A stretch of 64,000 bases of DNA from Sorex araneus (taxonomy: Eukaryota > Chordata > Mammalia > Eulipotyphla > Soricidae), in contig NC_073307.1 in assembly GCF_027595985.1 (NCBI RefSeq), positions 45,486,594 through 45,550,593 of the forward strand. The letters are read 5' to 3'. Below are positions 22,196-32,921 of this stretch, in pieces. A program made the translations under genes and the position numbers. Each line of letters starts with the position of its first letter. Position 1 is the first letter of the stretch. The notes below the pieces were generated by a model. It was not told where the DNA came from, made no database searches, and saw only the letters and a program-made list of their open reading frames with translations.

Positions 22196-22430
22196 ACCCC
22201 ACCAATGCAGCAGGTAGGGCATTTGCCTTGAAGCTGGTTCGATCTCCAGCACCCCAAACGGTCATGAGTCTATGACTATAACACCCTGAACGCGCCTGGA
22301 CACGCTTGATCTTATCTGATCTCAGAAGCTAAGCAGAGTTGGGCCTAGTTAGTACTTGGATGGGAAACCAAATGGTCCCCCAAGTCTGCCAGGAGTGAGC
22401 ACTGGCTGTGACCCAAAAAGAAAAAAAAGA
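22196..22430 (+). mobile_element. SINE-A interrupted by a 5S rRNA fragment
   Basis: Head CAGCAGGTAGGGCATTTGCC with a B box GGTTCGATCTCC on the left; AATGGTCCCCCAAGTCTGCC, TGTGACCCAAAAAG and poly(A) on the right. The two halves join in consensus order once the 5S piece is removed. CCAAACGGTC (22254-22263) and CCAAATGGTC (22368-22377) look like a duplicated target. Confidence 0.82.
22268..22369 (+). pseudogene. 5S rRNA-derived pseudogene fragment
   Basis: Sequence from GTCTATGACTATAACACCCT through CTCAGAAGCTAAGCAGAGTT to TTAGTACTTGGATGGGAAAC follows vertebrate 5S rRNA from its first base to about base 90, with a small insertion after CGCGCC and several C-to-T or G-to-A changes. The 3' quarter is absent. 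The internal promoter (A and C boxes) is mutated. 5S retro-pseudogenes are common in mammals; one inside a tRNA SINE is not. Confidence 0.88.
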
Positions 22431-22770
22431 AAATCTTTATTAATAAGTACAACAAAAATTATTAGAGTTTAAAGCACTAATATGATACAGTGAATGATAA
22501 TACTGTATTGCTGGGCAGACCATCTGAATTAGAGCTTCCACTTTTAGTACCCATGAAGCACCAGGAATAGTGCAAGCAAAAGTGAAGGCATTTAACTTTA
22601 TTTATGTATGGGGACAGTCGCATAGGTACGTTCTCAAGAACAACAGAATTTTTGAGAAAACTCTCAATAGTCACCAAACTTAGGAAATAGTTGAAAGAGA
22701 AGTTCAGTGAACTGGAGAAAGTTTTATAGAAAAAGTGGAAGCATTCATTCAAACAGAAATGAAGGCACAA

Positions 22771-22951
22771 GGGCTGGAGAGATAGCACAGTGGGTAGGGC
22801 ATTTGCTTTGCACGCGGCCGACCCAGGTTCAAATCCCAGCATCCCATATGGTCCCCTGAGCACCGCCAGGGGTAATTCCTGAGTGCAGAGCCAGGAGTAA
22901 CCCCTGTGCATTGCCAGGTGTGACCCAAAAAGAAAAAGAAAAAAGAAAAAA
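22771..22951 (+). mobile_element. SINE-A, young
   Basis: Head GGGCTGGAGAGATAGCACAG to TGTGACCCAAAAAG with an A/AAAG tail. An exact 16-bp TSD AGAAATGAAGGCACAA lies at 22755-22770 and 22952-22967. Confidence 0.93.
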
Positions 22952-22967
22952 AGAAATGAAGGCACAA

Positions 22968-23479
22968 AGAATGCTGTAGTAGCTCTCTGGAGCAACATAG
23001 AGAAAGTCGAAAATTGAACCTGTGACCTCAAAGACAAAGTATCAATAAAAGAAGAAATAATAGTAAAGAGATCTGAAAAACAGAAAGGTAAGCTGTATAA
23101 TAGAAATAGTAAGAGGAACAAGTTTATTATAATAGGAATTTCATAAAGGGAAGAAAAAGAAAGGAAGAATGGCTAATAGAGAAGACCAGTGCAATCACCT
23201 TGGAGATCCAAAGAGCCCCAAACAAAATAAAGACAAGAATTGCACCAAAACACATTGCATTAAAAATGGTAAGAACCACGAACTACTTAATGGAGCAAGA
23301 GAGAACTAAAATCCTACATACAAAGAAAAGAACATAAGATTAATTTATATTTCTCAAATGAAACTCGACGCAGAAGAGAATGAAGTAATGTATTCAAAGT
23401 AATAAATAAAAAGAATCTCCAAGAATTTAATATTTGTTTTATCCACCCAGCTCTGTGAGAGATAGTTAATGGTTTCCTT
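22968..23479 (+). other. A-rich DNA, probably decayed L1 5' or ORF1 sequence
   Basis: Purine-rich text resembling L1 (AAGAAGAAATAATAGTAAAG) leads towards the old L1, but no coding motif is clear. Confidence 0.3.
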
Positions 23480-23800
23480 TAAAAAACATTATTGAGTATC
23501 TATGAGTAGACCATTACAAAGCTGTTCATGAATGGGTTTCGTTATACAAAGACCATCTCTCCACCAGTGTATATTTCCCACCACCAATGTCACCAATGTC
23601 CCCCGTTTCTTTCCCATCACCCTTCAACATATATACATCCCAGCCTGCCTCTATGGCAGGCATTTTTCTTCTTTCTCTCTCCTTTGTTGATTATGGTTTT
23701 CAATACAAACACAGTCATTGTGTTTGTTCAGGGTGTTCAGTATTTTTTACCGGATGGTAAGATAAGAAGTTGTTTTTTTTTTTTAACTGAGTGGAAGTTT
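23480..23800 (-). mobile_element. Old L1 3' end, minus strand
   Basis: Contains CACCAGTGTATATTTCCC, TTTCCCATCACCC and GCCTGCCTCTATGGCAGGCA, the reversed 3'UTR of an older L1 subfamily also seen at 35280-35345 and, in the plus direction, at 42960-43080. Confidence 0.65.
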
Positions 23801-23929
23801 TGTTGTGTGAGGTGATTGCTGAGGCTTCAAAACATACAAAAATACAGACAGTTTGGGGGAGGTAGCCCATTTTGACCCTGAGAATGGCTTCCTTTTTTTT
23901 TTTTAAATCCCCCAAACAGAACAACAAAT

Positions 23930-24942
23930 GACAAAAAAAAGATGAAAATTTTCATGGAAAATTTGCAAAAAACACCTTCAAAATGTCAGTGCCCTACACT
24001 TTCCTATCAAAAGACAGAGTGGCAGATAAACAAAATTCAAACACATGCTGCTTATAGGAGACAGACTTAAACTCATCATAAACACAGGCTTAGAGTCAAG
24101 GAATAGAAAACAATTATGGAAGTTAATAGTAGGTTTAATAAAGGCAAAGACAGCCATAATTGTATCAGACCAAATATAAATCAAGCTAAAGAAAATAAGA
24201 GGAAATAAGGGCGGACATTAAATACCAGTTAAGAGATCAATAGATCAAAGGGACATATTTCTTATCAACATAAGTGCACCAAGTGAAGGGACAACAAAGT
24301 TTATAAAACAACATAACAGATATGAGGATATAAAGTGAGAGTCTTTAACACATCACTGGACAGGTTAAACAGACACTACTTCAGTAGTAAGGAAACAAGA
24401 AACCTACAAGGGGATTTGAAAGAAGTAGGCTAAATAGATAAGGATATTCCTACCCATCTCTCACTCCCGCAAAAAAAAAAAAAACCCACAAAAAAACGAG
24501 AATAGACAATTTTATCCAACACAAATTTAACATCTTCTAAGATAGATCACATGATCACATGTAGGGAACAATTCAAGTATTCGTAAAATCACAAAAATAG
24601 AAATCGTCTCAAGTGACTTCTCAGATCACAGTACCATCATGTTAGAAATTAACCATTAAAAAAAAAGAGGTAGGAAAGTTTCCAAATAGCATTATATTGA
24701 ATTACTACTGGATCAAAGATTAAATCATAGAAGAAATAAAAAGTTTCCTTGAAACAAACAATAACAAAGAAGAAAACTATCAGAATGTATGAGACCACCA
24801 AAAGTAGTATAAAGGAAAGTTCATAGTGATGCAGGATTACATAGAAAACAGAAAATGGCTCAAATAAATGACTTAAGGTCACAGCTTGATAAGCTATGGA
24901 AAAAAAAAACCAAAAAAAAAAGAAAAAAAGAAACAGGTCTGA
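23930..24942 (+). mobile_element. Ancient L1, endonuclease and linker part (segment 1)
   Basis: Phrases such as CAAACACATGCTGCTTATAG followed by GAGACAGAC at about 24040-24065, and AGATCAATAGATCAAAGGG, follow the L1 endonuclease coding order. Many stops. The element continues in segments to about 30720, separated by later insertions. Confidence 0.75.
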
Positions 24943-25345
24943 GAGACAGTACAGGAGTTGAGATGCTTGTACTTCACATTGCCAACACTGGCTTGATTTC
25001 CAGCACTGCATATGGTCTGTTTAATCACTGTCACTGCCAACCCGTTGCTCATCGATTTGTGCAAGTGGGCACCAGTAATGTCTCCATTGTGAGAATTGTT
25101 GCTACTGTTTTTGGTATATTGAATACACCACGGGTAGCTTGACAGGCTCTGCCCTGTTGGGCGAGATACTCTCGGTAGCTTGCCGGTCTCTCTGAGAGGG
25201 ACGGAGGAATCGAACCCGGGTTGACCGAGTGCAAGGCAAACACCCTACCCGCTGTGTACAACTAGGAATAATCCCTGAGCACAGAGTCAGGAACAATATC
25301 TGAGCACTTCAAATTGTGTTTCTCCTTCCCAAAATACAACAAAGA
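24943..25345 (+). mobile_element. Old SINE-A split by a nested SINE-B
   Basis: Left half 24943-25020 (GAGAGACAGTACAGGAGTTG to CAGCACTGCATATGG). Right half about 25257-25345 (ACTAGGAATAATCCCTGAGC onward). The halves join in SINE-A order across the younger SINE-B. Confidence 0.75.
25021..25256 (-). mobile_element. SINE-B nested in SINE-A
   Basis: Reversed tail CACTGTCACTGCCAACCCGT, TGCTCATCGATTTG, middle GGTAGCTTGACAGGCTCTGC, head GAATCGAACCCGGGTTGACC to CCCTACCCGCTGTG. The last bases of the head are missing at the junction. Confidence 0.85.
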
Positions 25346-25488
25346 AACCTTCAGCAAGTAGAAGGAAGGAAATAATAAAAACCAGAAGTCGATAATATAG
25401 AAATCAAGAAAATAGAACCACAATTAATTAAACAATTTTTAAAAAAGGAACAATTTTTAAAAAAGAATAAATAAGACTGACAAACTCT

Positions 25489-25664
25489 TTTTTTTTTTTT
25501 GCTTTCTGGGTCACACCCAACAATGCTCAGGGGTTACTCCTGGCTCTGCACTCAAGAATTACTCCTGGCCATGCTCAGGGAACCATATGGGATGCTGGGA
25601 ATCGAACCCGGGTCGGCCGCATGCAAGGCAAACACCCTACCCGCTGTGCTATCACTCCAGCCCC
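25489..25664 (-). mobile_element. SINE-A, minus strand, young
   Basis: Poly(T), TTCTGGGTCACACCC, GGGAATCGAACCCGGGTCGG, CTGTGCTATCACTCCAGCCC. An exact 16-bp TSD AAGACTGACAAACTCT lies at 25473-25488 and 25665-25680. Confidence 0.94.
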
Positions 25665-25680
25665 AAGACTGACAAACTCT

Positions 25681-25873
25681 TAGCTAGAGTCCTAAAGATA
25701 AAAGAGAAAAATATCAATAAATCAGATGAGACATAAAGGGGGGATATTAAAAGACACCTCAGAAATAGAAAAAAAAACAGTTAGGAAACCTAGCAGAAAT
25801 GCTTGAATTCTTAGACTTATACAATCATCCATAATTGAAACAGAGGAAGGAAAAAAATTTGGACATATCAATC
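25681..25873 (+). mobile_element. Ancient L1, segment 2
   Basis: AGAGTCCTAAAGATAAAAGA through CCTAGCAGAAATGCTTGAAT corresponds to the L1 ORF2 linker just before the RT. Degenerate. Confidence 0.6.
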
Positions 25874-25890
25874 AAGAGTAAATCAATTGA

Positions 25891-26804
25891 GTTTTTTCCA
25901 GATTCTGGCTATTGTGAATAGTGCTGCGATGAACATACATGTGCAGATGTCATTTCGATTATACTTTTTTGCCTCTCTGGGATATATTCCCAGCAGTGGT
26001 ATTGCTGGGTCAAATGGGAGCTCAATATCTAATTTTTTTGAGAATCGTCCATATTGTTTTCCAGAAGGGCTGAACCAGTCGGCATTCCCACCAGCAGTGT
26101 AGAAGGGTTCCTTTCTCCCCACATCCTCTCCAACAGCGGTTGCTTTGACTGGTTGAGGAAACTTTGGTACATCTATACAGTGGAATACTATGCAGCTGTT
26201 AGAAAAAAGGAGGTCATGAATTTTTTATTTAAGTGGATCGGCATGAAAAGTTTCATGCTGAGTGAAATGAGTCAGAAAGAGAGAGACAGACATAGAAAGA
26301 TTGCACTCATCTATGGTATATAGAATAACAGAGTGGGAGACTAACACCCAAGAATTGTAGAAATAAGTACCAGAAGGTTGACTCCATGGCTTGGAGGCTG
26401 GCCTCACATTCTAGGGAAAGGGCAACTCAGAGAAGGGATCACCAACTATAATGTAGTCGAAGGCCATTTGGGGGAAGGGAGTTGTGGGCTGAATGAGGGC
26501 TAGAGACTGAGCACAGTGGCCACTCAACACCTTTATTGCAAACCACAACAGCTAATTAGAGAGAGAGAACAGAAGGGAATACCCTGCCACAGTGGCAGGG
26601 TGGGGTGAGGGGAGATGGGATTGGGGAGGATGGGAGGGATGCTGGGTTTACTGGTGGTGGAGAATGGGCACTGGTGAAGGGATGGGTTCCCGAACTTTGT
26701 ATGAGGGAAGCATAAGCACTAAAGTGTATAAATCTGTAAATGTGCCCTCACGGTGATTCACTAATTAAAAATAAATAAATAAATTTTTAAAAAAGAATAA
26801 AAAA
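25891..26804 (+). mobile_element. Twin-primed L1 (5' part inverted)
   Basis: An exact 17-bp TSD AAGAGTAAATCAATTGA lies at 25874-25890 and 26805-26821. Positions 25891 to about 26143 read L1 ORF2 on the minus strand (equivalent to about 14380-14625 of the reference copy). From about 26144 the plus strand starts at the equivalent of 14648 and runs through the stop, 3'UTR and A-rich tail. About 20 bases between the two parts are lost. This is the classic product of twin priming during target-primed reverse transcription. Confidence 0.94.
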
Positions 26805-26821
26805 AAGAGTAAATCAATTGA

Positions 26822-26848
26822 AATGGTGATTAAAAGTGTTCCCACATG
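26822..26848 (+). mobile_element. Ancient L1, short segment 3
   Basis: AATGGTGATTAAAAGTGTTC continues the old ORF2 text after the young L1. Confidence 0.5.
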
Positions 26849-26995
26849 GGCTGGAGACACAAAAGAGTGTAGGGTACATGTTTTGCAAGCATAACAAGCA
26901 TCCCATATACTTCCTGAAGCCTTGCCAGGAGTGATCCCTGAGGAAGAGACATAAATAAGCCCTGAGTTACTCTTTGTGTGGCCCAAAACCAAAAT
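26849..26995 (+). mobile_element. Old SINE-A
   Basis: GGGCTGGAGACACAAAAGAG head, then GCATCCCATATACTTCCTGA and GTGTGGCCCAAAACCAAAAT. The middle of the head is deleted. Confidence 0.72.
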
Positions 26996-27072
26996 TATAT
27001 GTATATATGTATATATACACATATGTATATATACATATATGTATATATGTATATATATATATGTATGTATGT
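26996..27072. repeat. (TATATG/TATG)n microsatellite
   Basis: Alternating TA/TG tract that grew from the SINE-A tail and borders a family C fragment. Confidence 0.9.
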
Positions 27073-27238
27073 ATCACTGTCATCCCATTGTTCATTGATT
27101 TTCTTGAGCGGGCCCAGTATCATCTCTATTACATTCAACCCTGAGATTTTAGCAGCCTCTCCTTACTCATCTTTCCCAACAATTGGAGGCTCTTTCAGGG
27201 TCAGGGGAATGAGACCTATCATTGCTGTTTTTGGTTCA
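27073..27238 (-). mobile_element. Family C fragment, minus strand (3' end only)
   Basis: ATCACTGTCATCCCATTGTT, TTCTTGAGCGGGCCC, CCTGAGATTTTAGCAGCCTC, GGCTCTTTCAGGGTCAGGGG. Truncated after about 165 bp from the 3' end. Confidence 0.8.
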
Positions 27239-27560
27239 AACGGCTTTACGACCAAAACAAAACTTATCAAAGCTGCCAAAGACTTACTACCTATACTCCT
27301 CAAGATCTTCCAAAATATTGGAGAGGTAGAAATCTTTCCTAATAGATTCTAAAAATCCACATTACCAGAATAGCAAAAATAGGCAGAGGTCTCACTAAAA
27401 AAGAAAAATTATAAACCAATATATCTAATAAACATCAACACAAATATCCTCATCAGAATCTTAGTGAACTGAATCTACAATTCATCAAACAGATCACAGA
27501 CCATGATCAAAGGATATTCATTCCAGAGATGCAAGGGTGGTTCAACATATGTAAAATAAT
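27239..27560 (+). mobile_element. Ancient L1 RT-region, segment 4
   Basis: Degenerate coding text for the L1 RT: AAAGACTTACTACCTATACT followed by CCTCAAG, later CAGATCACAGACCATGATCA and GATGCAAGGGTGGTTCAACA, matching the order at 12440-12730. Confidence 0.8.
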
Positions 27561-27572
27561 AAATGTGAAACA

Positions 27573-27868
27573 TTCACTGTATCACTATCATCCCGTTGTT
27601 CATTGATTTGCTTGAGTGGGTGCCAGTAACGTCTCCATTCATCTAGCCCTGAGATTTTAACAGCTTGTCTTTACTCATCCTTCCCAGCAGTGCCATATTG
27701 GACTCTCTTTAAGGGTCAGGGGAATGAGACCCATTATTTTTACTGTTTTTGGCATATCAAATATGCCACGGGGAGCTTGCCAGGCTCTGCTATGTGGGCG
27801 GGATACTCTCGGTAGCTTGCCAAGTTCTCCAAGAGAGAGAACTAGACAATAAGAGATCACGCTGCCAA
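27573..27868 (-). mobile_element. Family C, minus strand, 5'-truncated
   Basis: A 12-bp TSD AAATGTGAAACA is exact at 27561-27572 and 27869-27880. The copy spans the tail, the CTGAGATTTTAACAGC part and the shared middle (GGGGAGCTTGCCAGGCTCTG), and stops before the 5' monomers. Confidence 0.88.
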
Positions 27869-27880
27869 AAATGTGAAACA

Positions 27881-29432
27881 ATATACCAACAAAAAGACTC
27901 AACGATCTTATAAATTGATTCAGAGAGAGCTTTTGATAAGATTCAGCATTCATTCATGATGAAAAAAAATGTCATCAATGAAATGGCGGTAGAAGAAATA
28001 TACCTCAAGAGAGTAATGGTCAATTACAACAAACCACAGTCAAAACTAAACTTAGTGGTAAAAAACCAAAAGCCTTCCATCCAAACTGGAAAAGAAGATT
28101 AACTATACTATTTGCAGATGTTATGACTTTATATATAGACAATCCTAAAGATGTCAATAAAAATATTCTTAGAAACAATAAAATAGTAGCCAAGTAGCAG
28201 CTATAAAATAGACAAAATATGTTATATTCCCAAATGCAAATAACAAATGAGAAGAAAAATAAATAAAAGGCAATCCAATTTGAAATAGAATCTAAAGATA
28301 TCAAATTCCTAGAAATCAGCTTAACCCTCCCCAAAAAAGTGAAAGACATACATAGAAAATAGTCATTGTTAAAAGAACTAGAAGAGAACAACAAGAAATG
28401 GAAAACTAGGACATGTTCATCAACTGGGAGAATTAAAATTGTAAAAATAACTATCTATACTATGCAAAGCATACAGAGTACATGCAATTCCCATCAAAAA
28501 TCTCTCGAAGAAGACATATCTCAAAGGCCTAGAACTACTTAAATTTTAAGGAGCCATTAAATTCTCTGAACAGTCTGTATTTTGAGAAAAAAGAAATGGA
28601 AGAAATTACATTTCTTTTACTTTAAATTGTACTAAAAAGTATAGTAATAAAACCTATCTAGTACTGAAATAAAGTCAGACTCTTAGACAAATGGGACATA
28701 AGTGGACAGATTTACGAACAGATAATCTATGACAAAGGAGTTCAGTGCTCCTTTGTATAAAGAAAAATAGATACCAACATGAGAAAAACTAAAATTGGAT
28801 TCACATTTCATACCACATACAAAACTTAATTCAAACTGGATTAAATTTCTCTAGATTAGACCAAAAATCCAGAAAATATGCTAAGAAAAATATAGGCTAA
28901 GCTCCAGTTATATGGACCTCTGAGGTGTATGCAATACTTTGATTCCATTGGGGAAGAAAACAAGAATGAAAATAAACAAATGGGACCGTATCAAGTTAAG
29001 TCTTTACACAGAAAAAGAAACTCAGACTAAGATAAAAAGGCAATCCACTAAGCGAGAGATAATAGTCTCTCACATCATGCATCAGATGAAGAGCTAATAT
29101 CCAAGGTACAGAAAACATTCACAAAGCAACAAAACTCACAACTGAAAAACCAATAACCCCATCAAAAGACGGTATGAATAGATAAACAGATACTTTCCCA
29201 AAGACTCATATGCAAAATGTCTCCTTGTCACATATTATCATGGACACGCAAATCAAAATTTCAATGAGGCGACTTTTCACACTGGGGAGAATGACATCTA
29301 TCAAAAAGACTGGAAACAATTAGGAACGATGGTGAAAAAAGTCACTTATTCATTATTAGTGGGAATATTTTCTGGGTCAGCCTCTATGGAAAGTTCTCAA
29401 AAAATTAAGAATAGAACTTCTTAATATTTTTA
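27881..29432 (+). mobile_element. Ancient L1 ORF2, segment 5
   Basis: Long degenerate stretch covering the RT active-site region (CTATACTATTTGCAGATGTT near 28105) through the C-terminal domain (for example GGACCGTATCAAGTTAAGTC near 28983). Many stops and indels. It has no frame over 130 codons. Confidence 0.85.
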
Positions 29433-29442
29433 AATTGAGAAT

Positions 29443-30207
29443 CACTGTATCACTGTCATCCCATTGATCAACGATTTGCTCGAGCGGGCCCAGTAATGTC
29501 TCCATTCATCCTAGCCCTGAGATTTTAGCATCCTCTCTTTACTCGTCCTTCCCAATGGTGCCGCATTACAGGTTCTTCAGGATCAGGTGTATGAGACCCA
29601 TCTTTATTACTGTATTTGTTATATGAAAATGCCACGGGGAGCTTGCCAGGCTCTTCCTCATGTAGGCAGTAAACTCTTGGTAGCTTGCCAGGTTGTCTAA
29701 GAGGGAGAACTAGGGTATCAGATGTCGAGTGGCTACTTGTCACTTTCCGATCCGGGAGCTTGGTTTTATAGTCTCTGGATGTTGGCTGTTGATGGGATTA
29801 CATGGCACCAGGGGTAGTTTCTGGGTGTGACTGCCTAGCTACTGGAAAATGGGGAATCTGGGTGGAAGAAGCCCAGTGCCGATCTGAGCAGCCTTGAAGA
29901 TCTCGGCCCTTGGTCCCGGGTCCCTCTGCTGTTTCCTTCATGCATGAGGCTTGTCTGAATGTGTGGAGAGTGGCCTTGAGCAAGGGTGTGGCTGGGTTCT
30001 GGAGGTCTTCAACTGCCAAGGCTCTGCTCAGGGTGGGGAGTGAAACTCAACCTGCCCCTTCTGAGGGACCCTGGTGAAAGCAGCCAGGCTCTGGGGCAAA
30101 AGACTCTGCGTCGCTCTCTTCCCGGAGCTTGGTTTTATAGTCTCTGGATGTTGGTTGTTGATGGGATTACACAGAGCCGGGAGCAGTTTCTGGGAGTGAT
30201 TTTGAGG
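29443..30207 (-). mobile_element. Family C with partial second 5' monomer, minus strand
   Basis: A 10-bp TSD AATTGAGAAT lies at 29433-29442 and 30208-30217. Reading leftward from the right end: a partial monomer (about 30122-30207, CGGAGCTTGGTTTTATAGTC), a full monomer (about 29752-30121), then the 3' half with the shared middle and tail ending CACTGTATCACTGTCATCCC. The monomer period is about 370 bp. Confidence 0.88.
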
Positions 30208-30217
30208 AATTGAGAAT

Positions 30218-30720
30218 ATGACCCTACAATTCCACTTAGCATCAACCACAAGAACACAGGCATCAATTTGAAAAAGATGTATGCATACCTATTCTTATTT
30301 CAGTGATTATCACAATATCTAGATTGTAGAGGCAACCCAAATGTCTAATGACAGATCATAGAATAAAGAAATTATGGCATATACACAATGGAATACTATG
30401 CAGCTGTAAGAAAAGATGAAACCATGCAGTTCACTACAACTTGGATGGAACTGGAGTTGTCTCTTGTTAAGCAATATATGCCAGAAGAAAAGGACAAAAC
30501 ACAAATGATCTCATTCATCTATGTCATATGGAGAAACAGGGAATGGATGGTATCAAATGATGACAAGTTTGGATTTCAAAACTGAGTTTACCAAGCAGAG
30601 GGATACTAGCAAGAGGGAGTTATTAGGTGCATTAGAAGTGACATAAAGACATCAGGCACTTTTGTGGTGTACAGATACAGCAACAAACAGTACATCAAGA
30701 CCATAAACGTTGGCTCATTG
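30218..30720 (+). mobile_element. Ancient L1 ORF2 end and 3'UTR, segment 6
   Basis: ACAATGGAATACTATGCAGC at about 30386 and ATGAAACCATGCAGTTCACT, followed by a 3'UTR with AGTTATTAGGTGCATTAGAA. This is the end of the L1 whose earlier segments start at 23930. Confidence 0.82.
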
Positions 30721-30782
30721 CAGTCATATTACTTTAACTACAACTAGTAATTAAAATATTTTTGTTTTAAATGATGTGGCCA

Positions 30783-31749
30783 ATTAGATATGGCTGGATC
30801 AGGCTGCCACCGCTGTGCTTGCCATGACAGTCGTGACTGACAGAAATTTCAGAGTGAAAGGAAACTAGTAAGATGGTCACCAAATAGGAGGTATAAACAC
30901 TATACAAAATCACATGAAAATGTCTCCTGATGGATGGAGATGGTGCTTAAGATGACTGGAGAATTAATCTGTTGGTGAAAAGTTTCATTAAATGGTGCAA
31001 TTCTGGATCCCAGGAAGAAGGATATAGCCATTATCAATGTATGCGAAGCACATTGTCTCAAAACACTGCTGCTATATGATATGAATTCAGGGAAATGAAA
31101 AATCATGAAAAAATTTACAAGGAAATAGAATGTAGCATTGCTGCAGTACATGAAAAATTGCTGAGTGCAAAAAGCAGATTCTTTAAGCAAAATGAATGCA
31201 AACAAATCACCAAGAATATAATACTTTGGTAAAAGTGATCCAGCATCACTCAGACAGACATGAAATATTGAAAGAACTTGAAGATCTGGGAAAAGAATTA
31301 GAGCATCTTTCACGCATTAAAGAAAGTGATCTGGGAAAAGAATTAGAGCATCTTCAAGCAGTAAAGACAAGCTGGAATTGAGATGGAAACAATTTCATGT
31401 TCTCAGTACCATCCATGAACAGCAGCAAGCACTGGAAAATGATAAAAAGGTCTCAGAAGTAGAAAGCTCAAGGAACAAGCAATGAAACAGATTGCAAATC
31501 ATGATCATTCACCATTGTCACAAATACTGAAGTAGTCATATTATCTTAGTTTGTTTGAATTTGTTGTGCTCTTTTGAGATTAGTTTTGATAGTAAGCTAC
31601 TTCACTTTTTAATTATTAATGTACAGGTCATATTTCTTTACATGAAGAAAAATTAGTATAGATGCATTGTTAAGGAACTGCCTTTCTAATTAAATATAAA
31701 GGTTAGAACAATATTAAGTGTTTAATAAAATATTATTAAACTAAAAAAA
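30783..31749 (+). pseudogene. THOC7: THOC7 processed pseudogene
   Basis: THOC7 is a small coiled-coil subunit of the THO/TREX complex that couples transcription to mRNA export in the nucleus. The start is recognisable at 30824 (ATGACAGTCGTGACTGAC). From about 30960 the text translates to INLLVKSFIKWCNSGSQEEG and, further on, to parts like VIQHHSDRHEILKELE and KELEHLSRIKES (about 31216-31326), all without introns. It ends in a 3'UTR with AATAAA (31724-31729) and a short poly(A) at 31742-31749. Stops, frameshifts, a stretch of about 60-80 extra bases after the ninth codon and an in-frame 45-bp duplication make it non-functional. GTGGCCA at 30776 and 31756 may be the remnant of a TSD. Confidence 0.88.
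31283..31354 (+). repeat. Tandem duplication inside the THOC7 pseudogene
   Basis: The 27-mer starting GATCTGGGAAAAGAATTAGA occurs at 31283-31309 and 31328-31354, a period of 45 bases (15 codons). It repeats the DLGKELEHL segment. Confidence 0.85.
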
Positions 31750-31762
31750 AGAGAAGTGGCCA

Positions 31763-32599
31763 GATCAAAAGATGTTAAAGATGACTTCTGAGTTTCTATC
31801 TTTCTTTCTGGGGGTTAGGAAGCTCTAATAATACAGAACAAAGAAAATTTAGGCTTGGGTGTGAGGAAAAAACAGTGAATTTGGTGCTGAATATGAATAG
31901 TAAAAAATTATTGAGAGTAACAAACCTTATCAAAAGGGAGACTTAAGAAGGGATGTAAAGAATTGGAATTAGCCTCACACACTTGTCACTTAATTTATAA
32001 CAATGTAATTGGTGAGGCATAAAATATTTAAGAGGGAGCAAATGAATAAAAGGAAAGCAAATGTGACTGAGAAAGTACATTATCTGTGGTGAAGCACAGA
32101 TTGAGTATAGTGTCATTGAAATGAAAGAATTCGGAGAAAAGTTCAGTAATAATGTCAAATTTTGATGATAAATGAAATGCAATAAAATTTTACCTCTTAA
32201 AAGCAAATATACAACATATTTTTCTGGAGAATTGTAGAGCAGAGTCTACATTAAATTTAATTAATTGTGAATGAAAGGCAAGGAAGTAGATATAAATAGA
32301 CACTAACATTTAGAGGAGTTTTACAAGCTGAGAGGCAGAATGAGTTGAAGGAATTAAGTTAAAAGAGAAAGATGTTATGTTAGCTAACTAAAGAGAATAT
32401 TTCCTCTTGTAGTATGCTATGAGGGAGTTTGAAATGACAATATAAGTTGGGAGTACAAGAAGCACACCAAAAAAAGTGAGTATTTTAAATACTCATTGTT
32501 TCTCCTGAGAACAAAATGAAAATAGGAAAAGAGTAAGGGAAATAAAAACCTTTCCCATAACAGTAAGAAGATGAATGTTAATTTTTTTCCAATAAGCAG
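31763..32599. other. Unique DNA, no feature seen
   Basis: AT-rich, with no recognised repeat. Confidence 0.35.
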
Positions 32600-32609
32600 T
32601 CATTTTGCA

Positions 32610-32762
32610 GGGCCTGAGCAGGTACAGCAGGTAGGCTGCCTTGCCTGCCGTTGACCTGGGTTACATCTCTGCCATCCTATATGGTCCACCAGGAGTAATT
32701 TCTGAGTCCAAAGCTGGAATAATCCCCAAGCATTGCTGGTCAAAAACCAAAAAAATAAATAT
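32610..32762 (+). mobile_element. Old SINE-A
   Basis: GGCCTGAGCAGGTACAGCAG head, CATCCTATATGGTCCACCAG body, A-rich end. A 10-bp TSD TCATTTTGCA lies at 32600-32609 and 32763-32772. Confidence 0.83.
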
Positions 32763-32772
32763 TCATTTTGCA

Positions 32773-32904
32773 AATGAATTTTGTTAGACACTATTTTGTG
32801 TATTCAGTAGTGCCTGAGTATTATACCGGACATTTGACTGAAGCAGAGTAGGGCTTTAAAAAAGTGGCTGCAGTTTAAGCCGCCTTGTAAGAAGTCTTAA
32901 AAGA
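32773..32904. other. Short unique stretch
   Basis: No feature seen; left flank of the twin-primed L1. Confidence 0.3.
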
Positions 32905-32921
32905 GTTCCTTTCTTTTTTTC

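Noticed and set aside
22477..23121. 214-codon minus-strand frame rich in Phe and Leu
   Set aside because: It crosses a SINE-A and A-rich old L1-like DNA; the hydrophobic look comes from reversed poly(A) tracts.
26978..27352. 124-codon frame with Tyr-Ile repeats resembling a membrane protein
   Set aside because: The first part is translation of a TA/TG microsatellite and the rest runs through family C and old L1.
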